A stretch of DNA of 64,000 nucleotides from Vesta saturnalis (GCA_036346205.1 JARFJB010001167.1:1096501-1160500); one strand, 5' to 3'; positions 45,616 through 57,280 are shown, counted from the stretch's first letter. Notes: generated by a model from the sequence alone, not told the origin. Program-made: numbers and translations.

Positions 45616-47275
45616 AGAGTAAGTTTTTCAAGGCTTTGGATTTCACGCCATGCTTTTTCTTTGGATCTACCAGTAACAGCGGGTGGTGAAGTAAATGTCG
45701 TAAATCACGTAGTGATAGTATTTCAAGATGGTGCACCTATTCTGAGGGGGTTGACGGAAAGAAGATCTCAGGTGGATTACGCGCAGGATGTAGTGGAACC
45801 ATTTCACCAACCAGGTGCTGAAGGTGGCTTAGAGGAGGGTGAGCAGTATCTCGACCAGGGTGACTGCGAAATAGCCTTGCGGTTTTTAGATACACCACCA
45901 CCTCCAGCAGGCGACTTAGGTGAGGTATTAGACCGCGGCTAAGATCATGCAGCCGTGGACGAAACACTGCTTACGTTATATACCTTGAGTGAGCCGTTTG
46001 AGGAAAGACCGCAATCACCTGTGAGAGAAGATCAGGTAGTATTGCACAATCTGTTAACCCCTGGTTGCATTGCTAAATTTGCGGATAAATGGTCTCCAAC
46101 TGAGAAAGACCATTCATACTCCAGTCCTGTAACGCAACCAGTGATGAGGATCGAAAGTTCTCAGACTATTCTGGCACCTGAGTGTTTCGTAGATGACCAG
46201 TCGTCTACATCTGCAACACGCTCAGATTGCGGGATATTTAAGAACAGTACAGTAGAGTAGAATTATGCAGGACTAGTCGTGCAGTAGTTCTGTGATAGAA
46301 ACAGAGATCAAGGAACACATTTCTGTGATTGTCGTGAGCCTTACCTGTATCGAAGGGTTCAATGGGAGTGGACTCAACTGTCCGATACAAGTAGAGGTAA
46401 TGGAAAACTTATCAGAGAGTAACCCTTAGTCCTGCATGTGCTGCGGTCTTTATAGGTAATGAATGGTCTATGGACAACTTACTCGCGCAGCGCAGAGGCA
46501 AGGATTACATGTACCATTACCGATGAGAGATGCAATGGATAACGCAGTATCTTCTCCTCAGAGTTTATTGAACCCTACATGTGCTGCGAAGTTTCTGAAA
46601 AACAGTTGGTTTTAATCACTTTTTTCCAGTCCAAAGCGCATTCCGACTGTTACTGCTACTGTTTTGCTTTGTAACAGTTAAAAATGTAACACGATGTTAA
46701 AGTTAAAGCTATAACAAGGTGTTACAAATTGAACCGTAACTGAAGATGTAACACTGCCCTTTACTCATACATTTTTTTGTTACAAATACAAATAAAATGT
46801 TCGAGTGTAAATCTTCGAAAGGATTCTCTAGTTTACCGTGTTTTGGATAAGGACACCATCCACTACTCTACCTTTATAGACGCAGGCAACTGAACCGATG
46901 ATAAAGCTACGTCTCAAAACCATACACCAAAGAGCAATATAATACAACCATGTAATTCTGGTATCAACAAAGAAGTACACACACAAGTTGCTGATATCCT
47001 TGCGCAACTAGGTCTATCAGGTTTGAATAACTCAAGAAAGCGTATTGCGGAACGGTGCAGAAGAAAAGTACCAGAAGTGTTGATAGTGTCTCCTGTACGG
47101 ATTGTTCAAATTGTTGTCCCTAGGTATCCTTTCCAGGAACATCAGAAGAGCAATAGACCCAAAGAAATATGTATTTACTCATTGATACTGGGGTTGAAGT
47201 AATTCGGAATGCGTTTAAGCAACGCGTTGTTACGTACAGAGTATTTCCAGGCAATACTCATACTGACGTGTAAAC
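45616..47275 (+). pseudogene. Unrecognised coding-like plus-strand gene with LxPxCxAxF repeats
   Basis: A frame runs from about 45616 (after a TTTTTTAG acceptor-like site) to TAG 46260, interrupted by one TAA at 45940. It contains DGAPILRGLTERRSQVDYAQ and NLLTPGCIAKFADKW. Related peptides follow: TLSPACAAVFIGNEW (about 46421-46466) and LLNPTCAAKFLKNSW (about 46562-46606). A further open stretch at 46887-47202 has VADILAQLGLSGLNNSRKRI, and DTGVEVIRNAFKQRVV lies in another frame to 47270. It diverges from the minus-strand gene at 45534. I cannot name the family. The shared motif L-x-P-x-C-x-A-x-F-x(3)-W may be structural. Confidence 0.4.
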
Positions 47276-47279
47276 AGTC

Positions 47280-48590
47280 CCCCGTAACCGGGCGTGCACC
47301 AAACTGAAGGTTTGGCAAAAAAAAATTTTTAAACCCAGAAAGAAAATAAAAAAAAAAAAAAAATAATAATGAGCAGGGTGAATAAAAATACAGAGAGAAT
47401 TAAAAAACTCAAATATTTAACTAGTTTGCTGTTTGTCGCCTTTCGGTTCTCAACTGCTCGCTCGGATTTTAGTTCTCGGAAACTTAGGTCGCTTGACTTG
47501 CCGCTTTGAGGTCGGTGTGTTTCCAGTGACCGTTCTACTGCTGCTTGTATTCGCTTCGCTATGGTTGTCGTCGAACTGTGGAATAAAAATAAGTAAATGC
47601 CTTTACTTGTCAAGTTTCAAGCAAATACTTAGTGGCCACATTTAGTTTGTTAAGGATTAACAAGTATTAACTTTCGGATTGACGGGTAAAAGCGTTCACT
47701 TGTTTTTATTCACCCGACCTAATGTGAGAAATATTTATTTTGGTGCTACGACATATTAAATTTTCATACAGTTTTAACTTAAGGTTCTATTAAACATTTA
47801 GAGATGAAATTAATAATTTTATCAATATTTGTATATAATATACATAAATAATATTTTTAAGTTAAACTACTACTTTAAATAAAATCTGGTGCACTAAAAA
47901 CGGGAAAATAATTATTAGGACACATTATGAGACTTTCTAAAGATTCTAACCTCTTTAAAAATTAACAACTAATTTAAAATGTGGGATGTAGGTTAAAATA
48001 TTTTTTTAGCGAACTTGCTCCCCCACGTTTTTATTTTTAGTTGTTAAATGTTCCAGAGGTCAGGATATCTCAGAAATATTTTTACCTATACTTTCCATGT
48101 TTTAGTTCTTAGTTTTTCACTTGACTAGAATGACCTCTACTCTACGACTGCAACATTAAATCCAGGATAAAAAGACCTTAAAAATGAGGTATCACTTGAT
48201 CTCCTTCTAATTTCAAATTTTTAATGGCAGCTCTCACCCTCGCTCAGGAGTTGATACTGTGGGGTTAAACATAAAATATGATAATATAATATTTTCACGG
48301 AAACCTAAAATATGTGCGGAAAGTTTTGTACGAATCGGTTGAGTAGAAAGATTAAAACAAACAATAAACAACTATACAGGTCGAGCGATATTAAATAAAA
48401 TCGTTTATTAACAATTAAACCCTTATTTTAAATTTTTGTTAATATTTAACATTTTTTTTTTTTGTAAATAAAGAATTGCATTTTTTTAAACCAAATCCGA
48501 ATATTATGTAGTATTCGTAAATCGCCAAGCTTGTCTATAAACGTGAAAACTTGTCCAGACTTGCATTTTTCCAGTTCGGACTCGAAAGGT
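47280..48590. other. AT-rich region without recognised gene
   Basis: Contains an A-run at 47347-47364 and other homopolymer runs. Nothing recognised on either strand. Confidence 0.45.
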
Positions 48591-48639
48591 TCACGGGGTA
48601 TAAATTAAAACAGCGAAAGGTGTTAACTATTCACGCACA

Positions 48640-48851
48640 AAAGAATTTTCGGCGACACCGTCCCAACCAAAGACATCCTGACCACTCCTTATAACCACCG
48701 ATTTCCCCAATTCCCACGAAGGAAACCCAAATTAAAATTTAAACATCCTCCCGCTATCCTTACTCAACTCCTCGACGACCTCCCCGAGGAGATAGAAGAA
48801 TCCCTCGATCACATCCCTTATGCCCTCCACATCCCCACGTTTATTGGATGA
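48640..48851 (+). pseudogene. Possible short coding fragment
   Basis: Open plus-strand frame after a TAA at about 48627, with no ATG, ending TGA near 48849. It contains FGDTVPTKDILTTPYNHRFP and LLDDLPEEIEESLD. Third positions are C-rich, unlike the surrounding DNA, which suggests real coding ancestry. The opposite strand is also open (48926-48732, beginning with GTG) and hydrophobic, but has no ATG start. Family unknown. 48950-49700 holds no recognised gene. Confidence 0.25.
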
Positions 48852-49748
48852 CGACCCTAGCAAGATACCGGCCAACGCAGATAAGCACACCAACCACGCC
48901 ACACACACCACATATAACACGCACACTTAACCCAGTAACACTCATTACTCAATTAAAACCAAATCCTTTTTTTTCTTTTTTTTAACCCAAAAATAACCAC
49001 ACCTCATGATTGTACACTATACAATAACACCAAACAACGCAACACAACAACAAGGAATGACCAGGGCTGAAGAGGAGAAGGACTCCTGAACAGTCCACAA
49101 TAAGATATATATAAGCAAATAATAAGTAATTACTAACGCAGAAGCATGAGCATACGAACAAAAAAAAAGGTGTTAGCTAATCAGTTCTTGCTATTCACAC
49201 AAGAAAACGGAAGATAAATTATAAATTAGACGTGTTTTAAAGTGGTAGAAAGAAACTATTCGGTTCGACAAGTGTTTTATATTTTTTGTTATTGTGTTTG
49301 GTGTGGAAATTAAATTAAGGGTGAAATGGTAAGTATTATATTATATCATACAAAAATAATATAAATAATTGAACATATTCTAATAAAGTAATAAAATCCA
49401 AAATTAGTTCTTTTAAGGCATATCAAAGTTTATTTTAAAAATTTTGTCAATGTAGTCACCCTTTATATTATTATACAATAGTTACATAGTTAGATTCTAC
49501 GTAAAACTCGATGATAATCTCTTAAGATTTAATGGCTTTTGGGATATTTTAATTTTCATTATTTCAAATAATATAGCTTTTAACTATTAAAATTTAAATC
49601 AAATATTATACAAATTTTGTTATGCCAAGTCATTGCCTATAAAAATTCAAATTAAATAATAAATTCTGTATTATAAGTGTTTTGTAACTGTGGTTTCCTA
49701 TTAGTGGAGTTGATCGGCCTATTTCCACAGTTTAAGCTTTTTGAGCGC

Positions 49749-49783
49749 GACGTTTCGGAAGCGGACTCTGCTTCCGTCATCAG
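49749..49783 (-). ncRNA. Hammerhead ribozyme core, left flank
   Basis: On the minus strand, CTGATGA is followed by a 7-bp stem (CGGAAGC / GCTTCCG, loop AGAGTCC) and then AAAC and GTC. This gives the conserved order CUGAUGA - stem II - GAAA - stem III - NUH. Stem III can only be the self-complementary ACGT, as in minimal type I hammerheads proposed to work as dimers. A hairpin AGTCC/GGACT lies just upstream. Cleavage would follow the C of GTC. Confidence 0.75.
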
Positions 49784-49857
49784 GCTTAGTCCTGAGAAGG
49801 ACTGTTTTCGCACTTGAGTCGAATTCATATGTTATATCTAATTTTTCCCAAGCACTT

Positions 49858-49932
49858 GACTACTCTCAGATTCGAACTTAGTACCTTTCACTTACTAGTC
49901 TGACACCTTTACCGCTGAGCCACGGAGTAATC
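49858..49932 (-). other. tRNA-like segment, left flank of Penelope-like element
   Basis: Inverse of the segment at 52261-52335: A-box-like TGGCTCAGCGG and B-box-like GTTCGAATCT, with near-complementary acceptor-like ends. Confidence 0.6.
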
Positions 49933-49992
49933 CAATATATATTTGTTAGAACTTATATATATATATATATATATATAAAACTTTTTTCGTGG

Positions 49993-51342
49993 TTGCGCAA
50001 AGAACGAATCAAACATTACTGTTTCAGAAAGTACCAGCTCGACCACCAATCCAACGAGATTAGAGAAACCATTCGAAATCGAGTGAACGAGCAAGACTTT
50101 GATAGGATAAATACGGCTACCAGAAGTAAATATTCGAAGACCAAGGCAATGCACAAGGAAATTCAGCAGAATAAACTCGAAAAGCTAATGAAGGAGAAGA
50201 AAGAACCAACTAACATCAATCGAAAAAACACTGTCATAAACATCTCTAAAAGACAGTTGAACGAAAACGAAATGCGGGTTCTGGACAAAGGCTTGAACTA
50301 TGCGATAACACCGAGGTATATTCCGAAAGTAGATTTAATAACCGCAGTCGAAGAAACAGCTATGAAATTAGATCCTGAAGAAGCCGAAGAATACAGAAGT
50401 AAGGTTAGATCAGTCCTGGATTCATCTAGGCGAACTAAACCTAACCTCTCTAACCTAGAAAGGAGAGCGGTCATTTCCCTTAAGAATGACCCAACGATCA
50501 ATGTTCTCCCGGCAGACAAAGGAAACGCGACTGTGGTAATGGATATGGACACTTACAACAGTAAGGTCCAAGAACTACTAGACGGGGGCGAGTACAAACA
50601 AATACCAAAAGATCCCACACCATCAATCGAAAGACGGATATACCTGACGCTGGCAAAACATAAGGGGGAGTTCTCCGATTACCAGAGAACTAGACTTACC
50701 CCACACTACAGCAAACCTCCGCATCTGTACGGCCTACCAAAGATCCACAAGGAAGGAATTCCTCTGAGACCAATTGTGAGCTCGAGAAATTCACCTTGTC
50801 ACCCATTAGCACACTATCTGCTAGGTATCATCACACCCTTATCGGGAAAAACCGAATCTATGGTCAAGAATACGCAGCACTTCGTGGAAACCATCAGAAA
50901 CTTCCAACCAAACCACGAAGAAATACTGGTAAGCTTCGACATTGTGAGTCTATTCACAAATGTGCCTACCGATAAGGCACTAACTATCATAAGGGACAAG
51001 CTGGAAAAGGATGAAACGTTAGACGAACGCACGCAACTCTCGGTAAACACAATAATGGAACTTCTGACAATATGCATTAGAACTACATATTTCCAGGTAG
51101 AAGACAAATTCTACCAACAAGAGTTTGGGATGGCGATGGGTTCCCCACTATCACCCATAGTGAGCAATATATATATGGAAGACTTTGAAGACCAAGCGAT
51201 ATCCGAATTCATAGAGAAACCAAGGATGTGGCTTAGATACGTGGACGATACCTTCGTAGTTTGGCAACACGGCAAGCATAAGCTAGATGAATTCCTAGAT
51301 CATCTAAATAGCCACGCACCCTCCATAACATTCACAATGTAA
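49993..51342 (+). pseudogene. Penelope-like reverse transcriptase
   Basis: Open for 449 codons from 49993; the first codon is TTG, and the first internal ATG is at about 50149. The charged N-terminal region is followed by the reverse transcriptase. LYGLPKIHK is at about residue 246, RPIVSS at about 260, the first catalytic Asp in SFDIVSLFTNVP at about 315, GMAMGSPLSPIVSNIYM at about 378, and the catalytic YVDDTF at about 416. The frame stops at TAA 51340. Beyond it, two nonsense codons (51340 and 51355) interrupt homologous sequence that continues as LPFLDVLVHR to about 51540. Penelope-type RTs are related to telomerase and prime target DNA directly. Confidence 0.92.
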
Positions 51343-51523
51343 TTGGAGTCAGAATAAAAACTACCATTCCTGGATGTACTTGTACACAGGAATGACAACA
51401 CTTTCACGACAAGTGTATACAGGAAACCTACCCACACGGGGAGGTACCTACACTACAACTCCAATCACCACAAAAACGTGAAGTTAGGCGTAGCAAAATG
51501 CTTGTACGATAGAGCAAAACAAT

Positions 51524-52165
51524 ATGCTCAAAACAAGAGGACCTGAACAGAGAAAAAAAAATATCGCTAGAACACTCAAAGAAAATGGCTACCCCGATCT
51601 AACACCTAACCTAAACAGGGAAAGGGTAACCGAAAAAGAAGAACCTAAATATACAGCGATAATACCATATATACAAGGTACCTCAGACAAAATACGAAGG
51701 ATAGGCAGCAAATACAAGATACGCACTGCCTTCAAATCGACCAGAACGCTCAGGGGAATACTAACCAAAACCAAACCATACAATGAAGATCAGAATTCCA
51801 AGAACTGTGTATACAACCTACCATGCGAATGCGGCAGAGCATACATAGGAGAGAGCAGTAGACCACTCAAAGTGAGAACTCAGGAACACAAGAACAACGT
51901 CCGCAAGGGCGAAACAGAAAGATCAAGAATCGCTGAACATGTCTGGAACGAAGACCACCGCATCCAATGGGATAACATACAGATAGTGGCAAAGGACGAG
52001 AATAAAACTCGTCGAAAACTCAAAGAAGCCACATTCATCGCACTAGCAGAAAATCCAATAAGCCAAGCTAGTGTAGAAATGAAACCCATATGGATTCCAA
52101 TAATGCGCGAAGAGCTTAAGCGCAATACACCTGCGCAAGAGGTTACGGCGCAACATGCGCAATAA
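51524..52165 (+). pseudogene. GIY-YIG endonuclease domain of the Penelope-like element
   Basis: In the frame following the RT after a shift near 51520-51560. It contains KNIARTLKENGYP, a linker, then CVYNLPCECGRAYIGES (residues about 92-108), with the variant GIY-YIG signature and the CCHH-like Cys pair usual in Penelope-like elements. RTQEHK and IAEHVWNEDH follow. It ends at TAA 52165 just before the right flank. The domain nicks target DNA for priming. Separation from the RT frame means this copy is inactive as read. Confidence 0.9.
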
Positions 52166-52189
52166 ACTTCTGCGCAACCACGAAAAAAG

Positions 52190-52242
<53 letters not shown>

Positions 52243-52260
52243 TTCTAACAAATATATATT

Positions 52261-52335
52261 GGATTACTCCGTGGCTCAGCGGTAAAGGTGTCAGACTAGT
52301 AAGTGAAAGGTACTAAGTTCGAATCTGAGAGTAGT
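52261..52335 (+). other. tRNA-like segment, right flank of Penelope-like element
   Basis: Acceptor-like ends GATTACT and AGTAGTC pair with one G-U. A-box-like TGGCTCAGCGG (52272-52282), T-loop TTCGAAT, and a T-stem CTAAG/CTGAG with one mismatch. The anticodon arm does not fold well. It is probably a tRNA-derived promoter or SINE-like module rather than a working tRNA. (TA)n lies immediately 5'. Confidence 0.6.
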
Positions 52336-52410
52336 CAAGTGCTTGGGAAAAATTAGATATAACATATGAATTAGACTCAAGTGCGAAAACAGTCCTTCTC
52401 AGGACTAAAC

Positions 52411-52445
52411 CTGATGACGGAAATAGAGTCCGCTTCCGAAACGTC
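52411..52445 (+). ncRNA. Hammerhead ribozyme core, right flank
   Basis: CTGATGA (52411-52417) ... GAAACGTC (52438-52445). Same layout as the left copy, but stem II is weakened: CGGAA/TTCCG pairs and two inner pairs are lost. Predicted cleavage is after 52445. Confidence 0.7.
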
Positions 52446-52493
52446 GCGCTCAAAAAGCTTAAACTGTGGAAATAGGCCGATCAACTCCACTAA

Positions 52494-52858
52494 TAAATAA
52501 TAAATGTCTTGTTTATAGGAAAAAAATGTAAATGTAATTTCTGAAATAAAAATAAAAATTTCTTAAAAACCATTTAAAATAGGTATAGGATATTAAATAT
52601 ACAAAAATCTAGGTAATTAGACTTTTACGTGTTACCTTAATAGGTAATAATATGCAGGGTATTTCATTCGAATTACCGAAGTTGACATCTCTTTCCGGTA
52701 TAGCCGGTAGTGCCAAACCTGTCAAAATATTTTATTCGTCTATCATCCAACGATCTCACCACGTTTCCTTTTTAAATGTTTTCTGAGCCTAGTGATCTTA
52801 ATACATTTTATATTGATCTGGCATATTAGCTTATATTAGCTTCACTTGCTTAATTCTA
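52494..52858. other. Gap between Penelope-like element and outer hAT coding region
   Basis: No gene. It ends with a pyrimidine/AG site (CTTAATTCTAG, to 52859) that could be the acceptor for the first hAT coding exon. I could not find the left end of the outer hAT. Confidence 0.4.
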
Positions 52859-53871
52859 GGAACCACAGAAGAGAAAACGACCTTCTGGCGCAAAACTTCG
52901 GGGGCAAAAAAAAAGTTAGAGCCCAAGAAAGGGAGAAGATGGCTGGCAAAATGAAAGACTTCTTGTCGAAAACTCCAGTTTCCAATGCAGAAACAGAATC
53001 TTTAGAGAGTCACTGTTCTGAAGCGGTCGCTGCTTCACCTGTTCCTGCACTTGAACCATCTACGAGTACATCAATTCTCAGTGAAAACGTAGAATCGGTC
53101 GAACCCACCGGCTCAACAATAGAGGCTAAAAGTGAAGCTGAAACCGAAGCCTTGACTGAAATGGGCCCTGAGATGACAAGTACCATTCTTCTATCAGAGG
53201 ATCCTGGTCTGTGGCCTAGGACCATTAACAACGAGGAAGTCAGAAGGTTGGTTGAGCGAGGACCTCCTTTGATAGGACGCAATTATCAATTTCCTACAAA
53301 ACAAGACAAAAGAAAATTTTCAAGTACGTACTTTGTCAGAAAATTGGAGAATAATGAAACAACAGAGAGAATTTGGCTTATTTATTCAGTTTCAAAAAAC
53401 TCTATATTTTGCTTTTGTTGTAAGGTTTTCGGTAAAACTATCAATACTTTTTCTGATTCAAATGGTTTTTCTGATTGGCAACACTTATCGTTGGCTATAA
53501 AAAGACATGAAACATCAATTGTACATAATGTTCATATGAATACGTGGATGAGTTTGAAAAAAATGTTAAAATTATCTACTACTGTAAACGATCATCATTT
53601 ACGGGTTTTAGAAACCGAAAAAAATATTGGCATGATGTTCTGGAAAGAATTGTTGCAGTCGTAAAATTTTTGTCCCGACAATGTCTAGCATTTCAGGGTT
53701 CTTCTAAAATACGTTTTCAACATGACAACGGAAATTTTTTTAAGGCTGTCGAGATGATTTCCTCATTTGACCCTGTGATGAGAGAACATCTTAGTAGAGT
53801 ACAAAGCTCCCAGGAAAATTCTTTAAAAAAAACTCATTATTTAGGCTGTCAAATTCGAAACGAAATTGTAG

Positions 53872-53879
53872 AATTAATG
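53872..53879 (+). repeat. Target-site duplication of inner hAT, left
   Basis: AATTAATG, identical to 57518-57525 on the other side of the inner element. Confidence 0.95.
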
Positions 53880-54369
53880 CAGGGGCGCGCCAGGAGCATG
53901 CGGCGCCTGTGTCAAAATTTTTGATGGCGCCCCATTAATTAAAAACATTTGTATCAAAAACTAATATTATAAATATTTTGCATGCCTAGGTGATAAGAGC
54001 CCCAACAACTATAGGTTCGGACACTTTAATTTTAATTCTCTAGTAGCATTTTTAAGTAATACGACATGAATAAAAAATAATGAATAATTAATTTGAAATA
54101 CTATAATTTTTAGGCTTATGTTTAGGGACATTTAAATGACTGTTTTGTTATATTCTTAACGCACTGAAATAAAAACACACAAAGATTGAAATAGTCTGTG
54201 TAAACTTTTTATTTAAAATACAAAATTACAAACACAAGAAAACAGATAAACAACAATAATAAATGAAAAATATAATATTTATAATATAAACATAATACAT
54301 ATTATACGGTAAATTAAATACAAACAATGTAAATAAGTCATTAAATAAATTTTACTTTCCTAGCTTTTA

Positions 54370-56760
54370 GCAAAGAAAAGTTTGGATAATATCATGAATA
54401 TCAAGTTTATCCAGTATGTCAGACTCAATTGAAATTATTGCGAGATCTGATAATCTATTTTGCGTCATTGTGGAGCGTAAATAACCCTTTATGATTTTAA
54501 TTTCGAAAAGACCGCTCCGGACGCAACTGACACAGTAATGATAGAAGAATACGGAGTGCTACAGTAAAACTTGGAAAAACTCCTACTAAATCATTTGAAT
54601 AAATATACTGAATTATTTGGGATATATCTTTTTGAATTCGTAATAAATACTTGACATTGTAAAATTTCTTCACATAAATCATCTGCGTCAATATCGGACT
54701 GATTTTCATGAGTTAATTTCGCTTGTAATTTTTGCAGCAAGATAATAGGTATTCTTTATTTTGTAAATTATCTAATGAATATAAAATTGGAATGAATCCA
54801 TATGTTCTTTTAATAAAGAAAATCTGTCTTGTAACGAAATTAAAGTTTGATCTATTATACAGAAATAAAATTTACTTTGAATGAATTTTCAGGATTTACT
54901 ATAGGTTGATCTTCATGTTCATAATCAAATTGAGTAGATTTTTTACGTCGTCTTAATGGCCTCGCACTACGAAATTCAGTTTCTATGTCAAACTTTTCTG
55001 CAATTAATTTGGAACTTTCAACAATTTCTGCAAAACTAGCATCAGATCGATAATTAGGTAAAAATGTATTTAGTTTGTTTAATGCATCCAAAGCAAGTTG
55101 CAAATTTGTTATTTGAGATTGAAGCATTTTACTCACAAAATTTACTTGATTTAAAATATCATACCACACAACGGAGCAAATAAAGGTAAATGTAGAAATT
55201 TTTTCTCCCAGACATTTTGCTTGGTATTTAGATTTAAAGTTAAATTAGTAACATGCTTGATTAAGATATTCCATCGATTAGTAGACGCTGAGAAAAATTT
55301 GTATAATTCTTGTATTATATTAAAAAAATTTATTGTTTCATGGTTGATATTAGCGGCATCATTTACAATTAGATTCAGGCTGTGATTCGCACAAGGAACA
55401 TAAAAAGCTTGCGGGTTCAAATCTAAAATTCTTTTTTGTAGGCCACTATTTTTGCCTCGCATTTTAGAGCCATTATCATAGCCTTGCCCTCTTATATTAT
55501 TTATGTCTAAATTTAATGTTGTTAATAGATCAATAAGAAATGTTGTTAATCCAGCGCCAGCCCCTGTAACATCTGAAATTGGATAAAATGCTAAAAAATG
55601 TTCATGTATTTCAGTCGATCCTAATGCTAAATTGAAATGAAAGAATCGAATTATTACACTTATTTGCTCAATATGAGAAACATCCGGAGTGCAATCTAAT
55701 ATTAATGAAAAATATTTTATTTTGTCGACATAAATTTATAATATGATTTTTAATATTAAAAGCCATTAAGGAAAGTATTCCATTTTGGATTTTGTCTCCT
55801 AGATATGTTGGCATTTTGTGAAATTCAGAATCGCTATTTATACGTCGTGTGTGTTCCGATATAATAGGATCAAACTTTTCTAGCATTTCAATACATTTTA
55901 AAAAATTACCATTGTTGCGATTGTAAAGATTATTGCTTTTGCCTCGAAGTGCTAAATTTTTTTTACATAAAAATTGAATTACATAAATTATTCGCTTTAT
56001 TACTTCATACCATCGTTTACTTTCAATGTCTAATATTGTTTGCTGTAAATAATCAACAGTAGTTTTATTTTTGAACGATAGAAGCAACTCTGTCCATTTT
56101 TTGTTGTTAGTAAAGTGAGTGGAAGTTTTTTCATGGCGGTTCAGGTACATTGCTATATGATGCCAGTCATTAAATCTCTGAATAAATCTATTTTGCTGAG
56201 AAGGTTCGAAAAATTTACAACAAAAGCAATAAACATTATTTTTCGTAATTGAGTAAATCAACCAATTTCTATACATTCTTCACCATTTTTTAAGTTTCTC
56301 TTATAGTAACTTTCAGAAAATTTTCGACCCAACAAATCGCGCGGAAAATTAAAGTTTTTTATTTGTTTAGGACCCGTTTTTATAATAGCTTGCCTAGATA
56401 TGTGAGATATTGGTTCCGGCCAAAGCCCTGGGTCATCAAATGCACATTTATTTATTGTATCTGTACCTGTCTCTTCAGTATAGCCCCAGATCCAAAAACA
56501 GGGGTAATTTCTTCAACGATTTGATTATCTTCACTGGGAGTTGGTCCTGGCTGACTTTGTATTTTGCATTCATCTACACTGCTACCGGGTACTGATTCCT
56601 GAATTGAATCTGGCGGATAATCTTGGTCAGTTCTGGTCGTTTGTTTCGTAAAATACTGTGTTAATCTTGAAGCATTTTTCTCTTGTACTTCTTGGCGTCT
56701 TTTTTTATTAATTAAATTTTGATGCCCGGAGAGTTTCTTTTTCTTTCTTTCTTGAGACAT
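54370..56760 (-). pseudogene. Inner hAT transposase, frameshifted
   Basis: ATG 56760 opens MSQERKKKKLSGHQN, the usual basic start, and is open to 56452. The zinc-finger region with YCFCCKFFEP is at about 56238-56209, and RNNGNFLKCIEMLEKFDPII at about 55925-55866. The following frames carry GLQKRILDLNPQAFYVPCANH (about 55447) and FNIIQELYKFFSA. 55169-54855 has LQLALDALNKLN. The dimerisation region, with a damaged RSFRN/RSFSK site, is at about 54530-54370. At least five shifts are present. It is related to the outer hAT protein but clearly diverged. Confidence 0.85.
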
Positions 56761-57199
56761 CTAAATAAAAATATTCAATAAATTATAAATGTAATTATTC
56801 TATTACCAAAAGTCTTGTTTGCGTTATTTGCTTTAGTTTTGCTTTAATTATAGGAAAGTATGAAGTAACATTTTCGAATAATTTCGCTTTTATTACTTTT
56901 TTTTCTAGATTTTGCAAACATGATCACTACCCCTATTGGGAAATGCGTATTGTTATGTATGTATGTTTATTTTAAATGCAAAATAGCTTACCTTTAATGT
57001 TTAATGTTCTTGATATTCCTAAATTCACATTCACTCACAAATATTTTAAAAATACAAAGTACATAATTTCTACACTACTGCAGTACTGCTTGCTGAAGGA
57101 GAATGAAGCAAATAATATGTTTGTTCAATCATAGACGATTTCAAGTAATGCATGTTTTAACAAGACTAAACGAGTTAGAACGCTTGCGCTTCATATTGT

Positions 57200-57280
57200 A
57201 AATTCGTGCGTGGACAAATTTCCGCCGCCGCGTCGCCCGCGCGCTCCCTCCCCGGCGGCTATATATCCATCGGCGATTTA
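57200..57280 (-). promoter_or_regulatory. CpG-rich promoter-like stretch of the inner hAT
   Basis: A GC-rich island (GCCGCCGCGTCGCCCGCGCG) in AT-rich DNA. On the minus strand, a GATATATAG TATA-like site lies beside it, about 490 bp upstream of the transposase ATG at 56760. The island is the only such stretch in this part of the window. Confidence 0.35.

Larger units (their letters stand above)
49701..50000 (-). repeat. Left inverted flank of the Penelope-like element
   Basis: Reverse complement of 52170-52493. The outer end is TTAGTGGAGTTGATCGG; the inner end CGTGGTTGCGCAA overlaps the start of the open frame. Confidence 0.9.
49701..52493 (+). mobile_element. Penelope-like retroelement with inverted flanks
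   Basis: The outermost ends are TTAGTGGAGTTGATCGGCC and its inverse. The flanks 49701-50000 and 52170-52493 are inverted copies and surround a reverse transcriptase and GIY-YIG endonuclease. Each flank carries, from the outside in, a hammerhead-ribozyme core, a tRNA-like segment and a (TA)n run. Known Penelope-like elements often have terminal repeats in complex direct or inverted arrangements and encode hammerhead motifs. The coding part is broken by two stops and a shift. Confidence 0.88.
52170..52493 (+). repeat. Right inverted flank of the Penelope-like element
   Basis: Inverse of 49701-50000, with a longer (TA)n run (52193-52241). Confidence 0.9.

Noticed and set aside
48732..48926. Minus-strand 64-codon frame that looks like a secreted peptide (hydrophobic start)
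   Set aside because: It begins with GTG, has a stop directly upstream and no ATG; the opposite strand has better codon-like composition.
53010..53282. Minus-strand frame in the outer hAT
   Set aside because: Antisense to a well-supported transposase frame.
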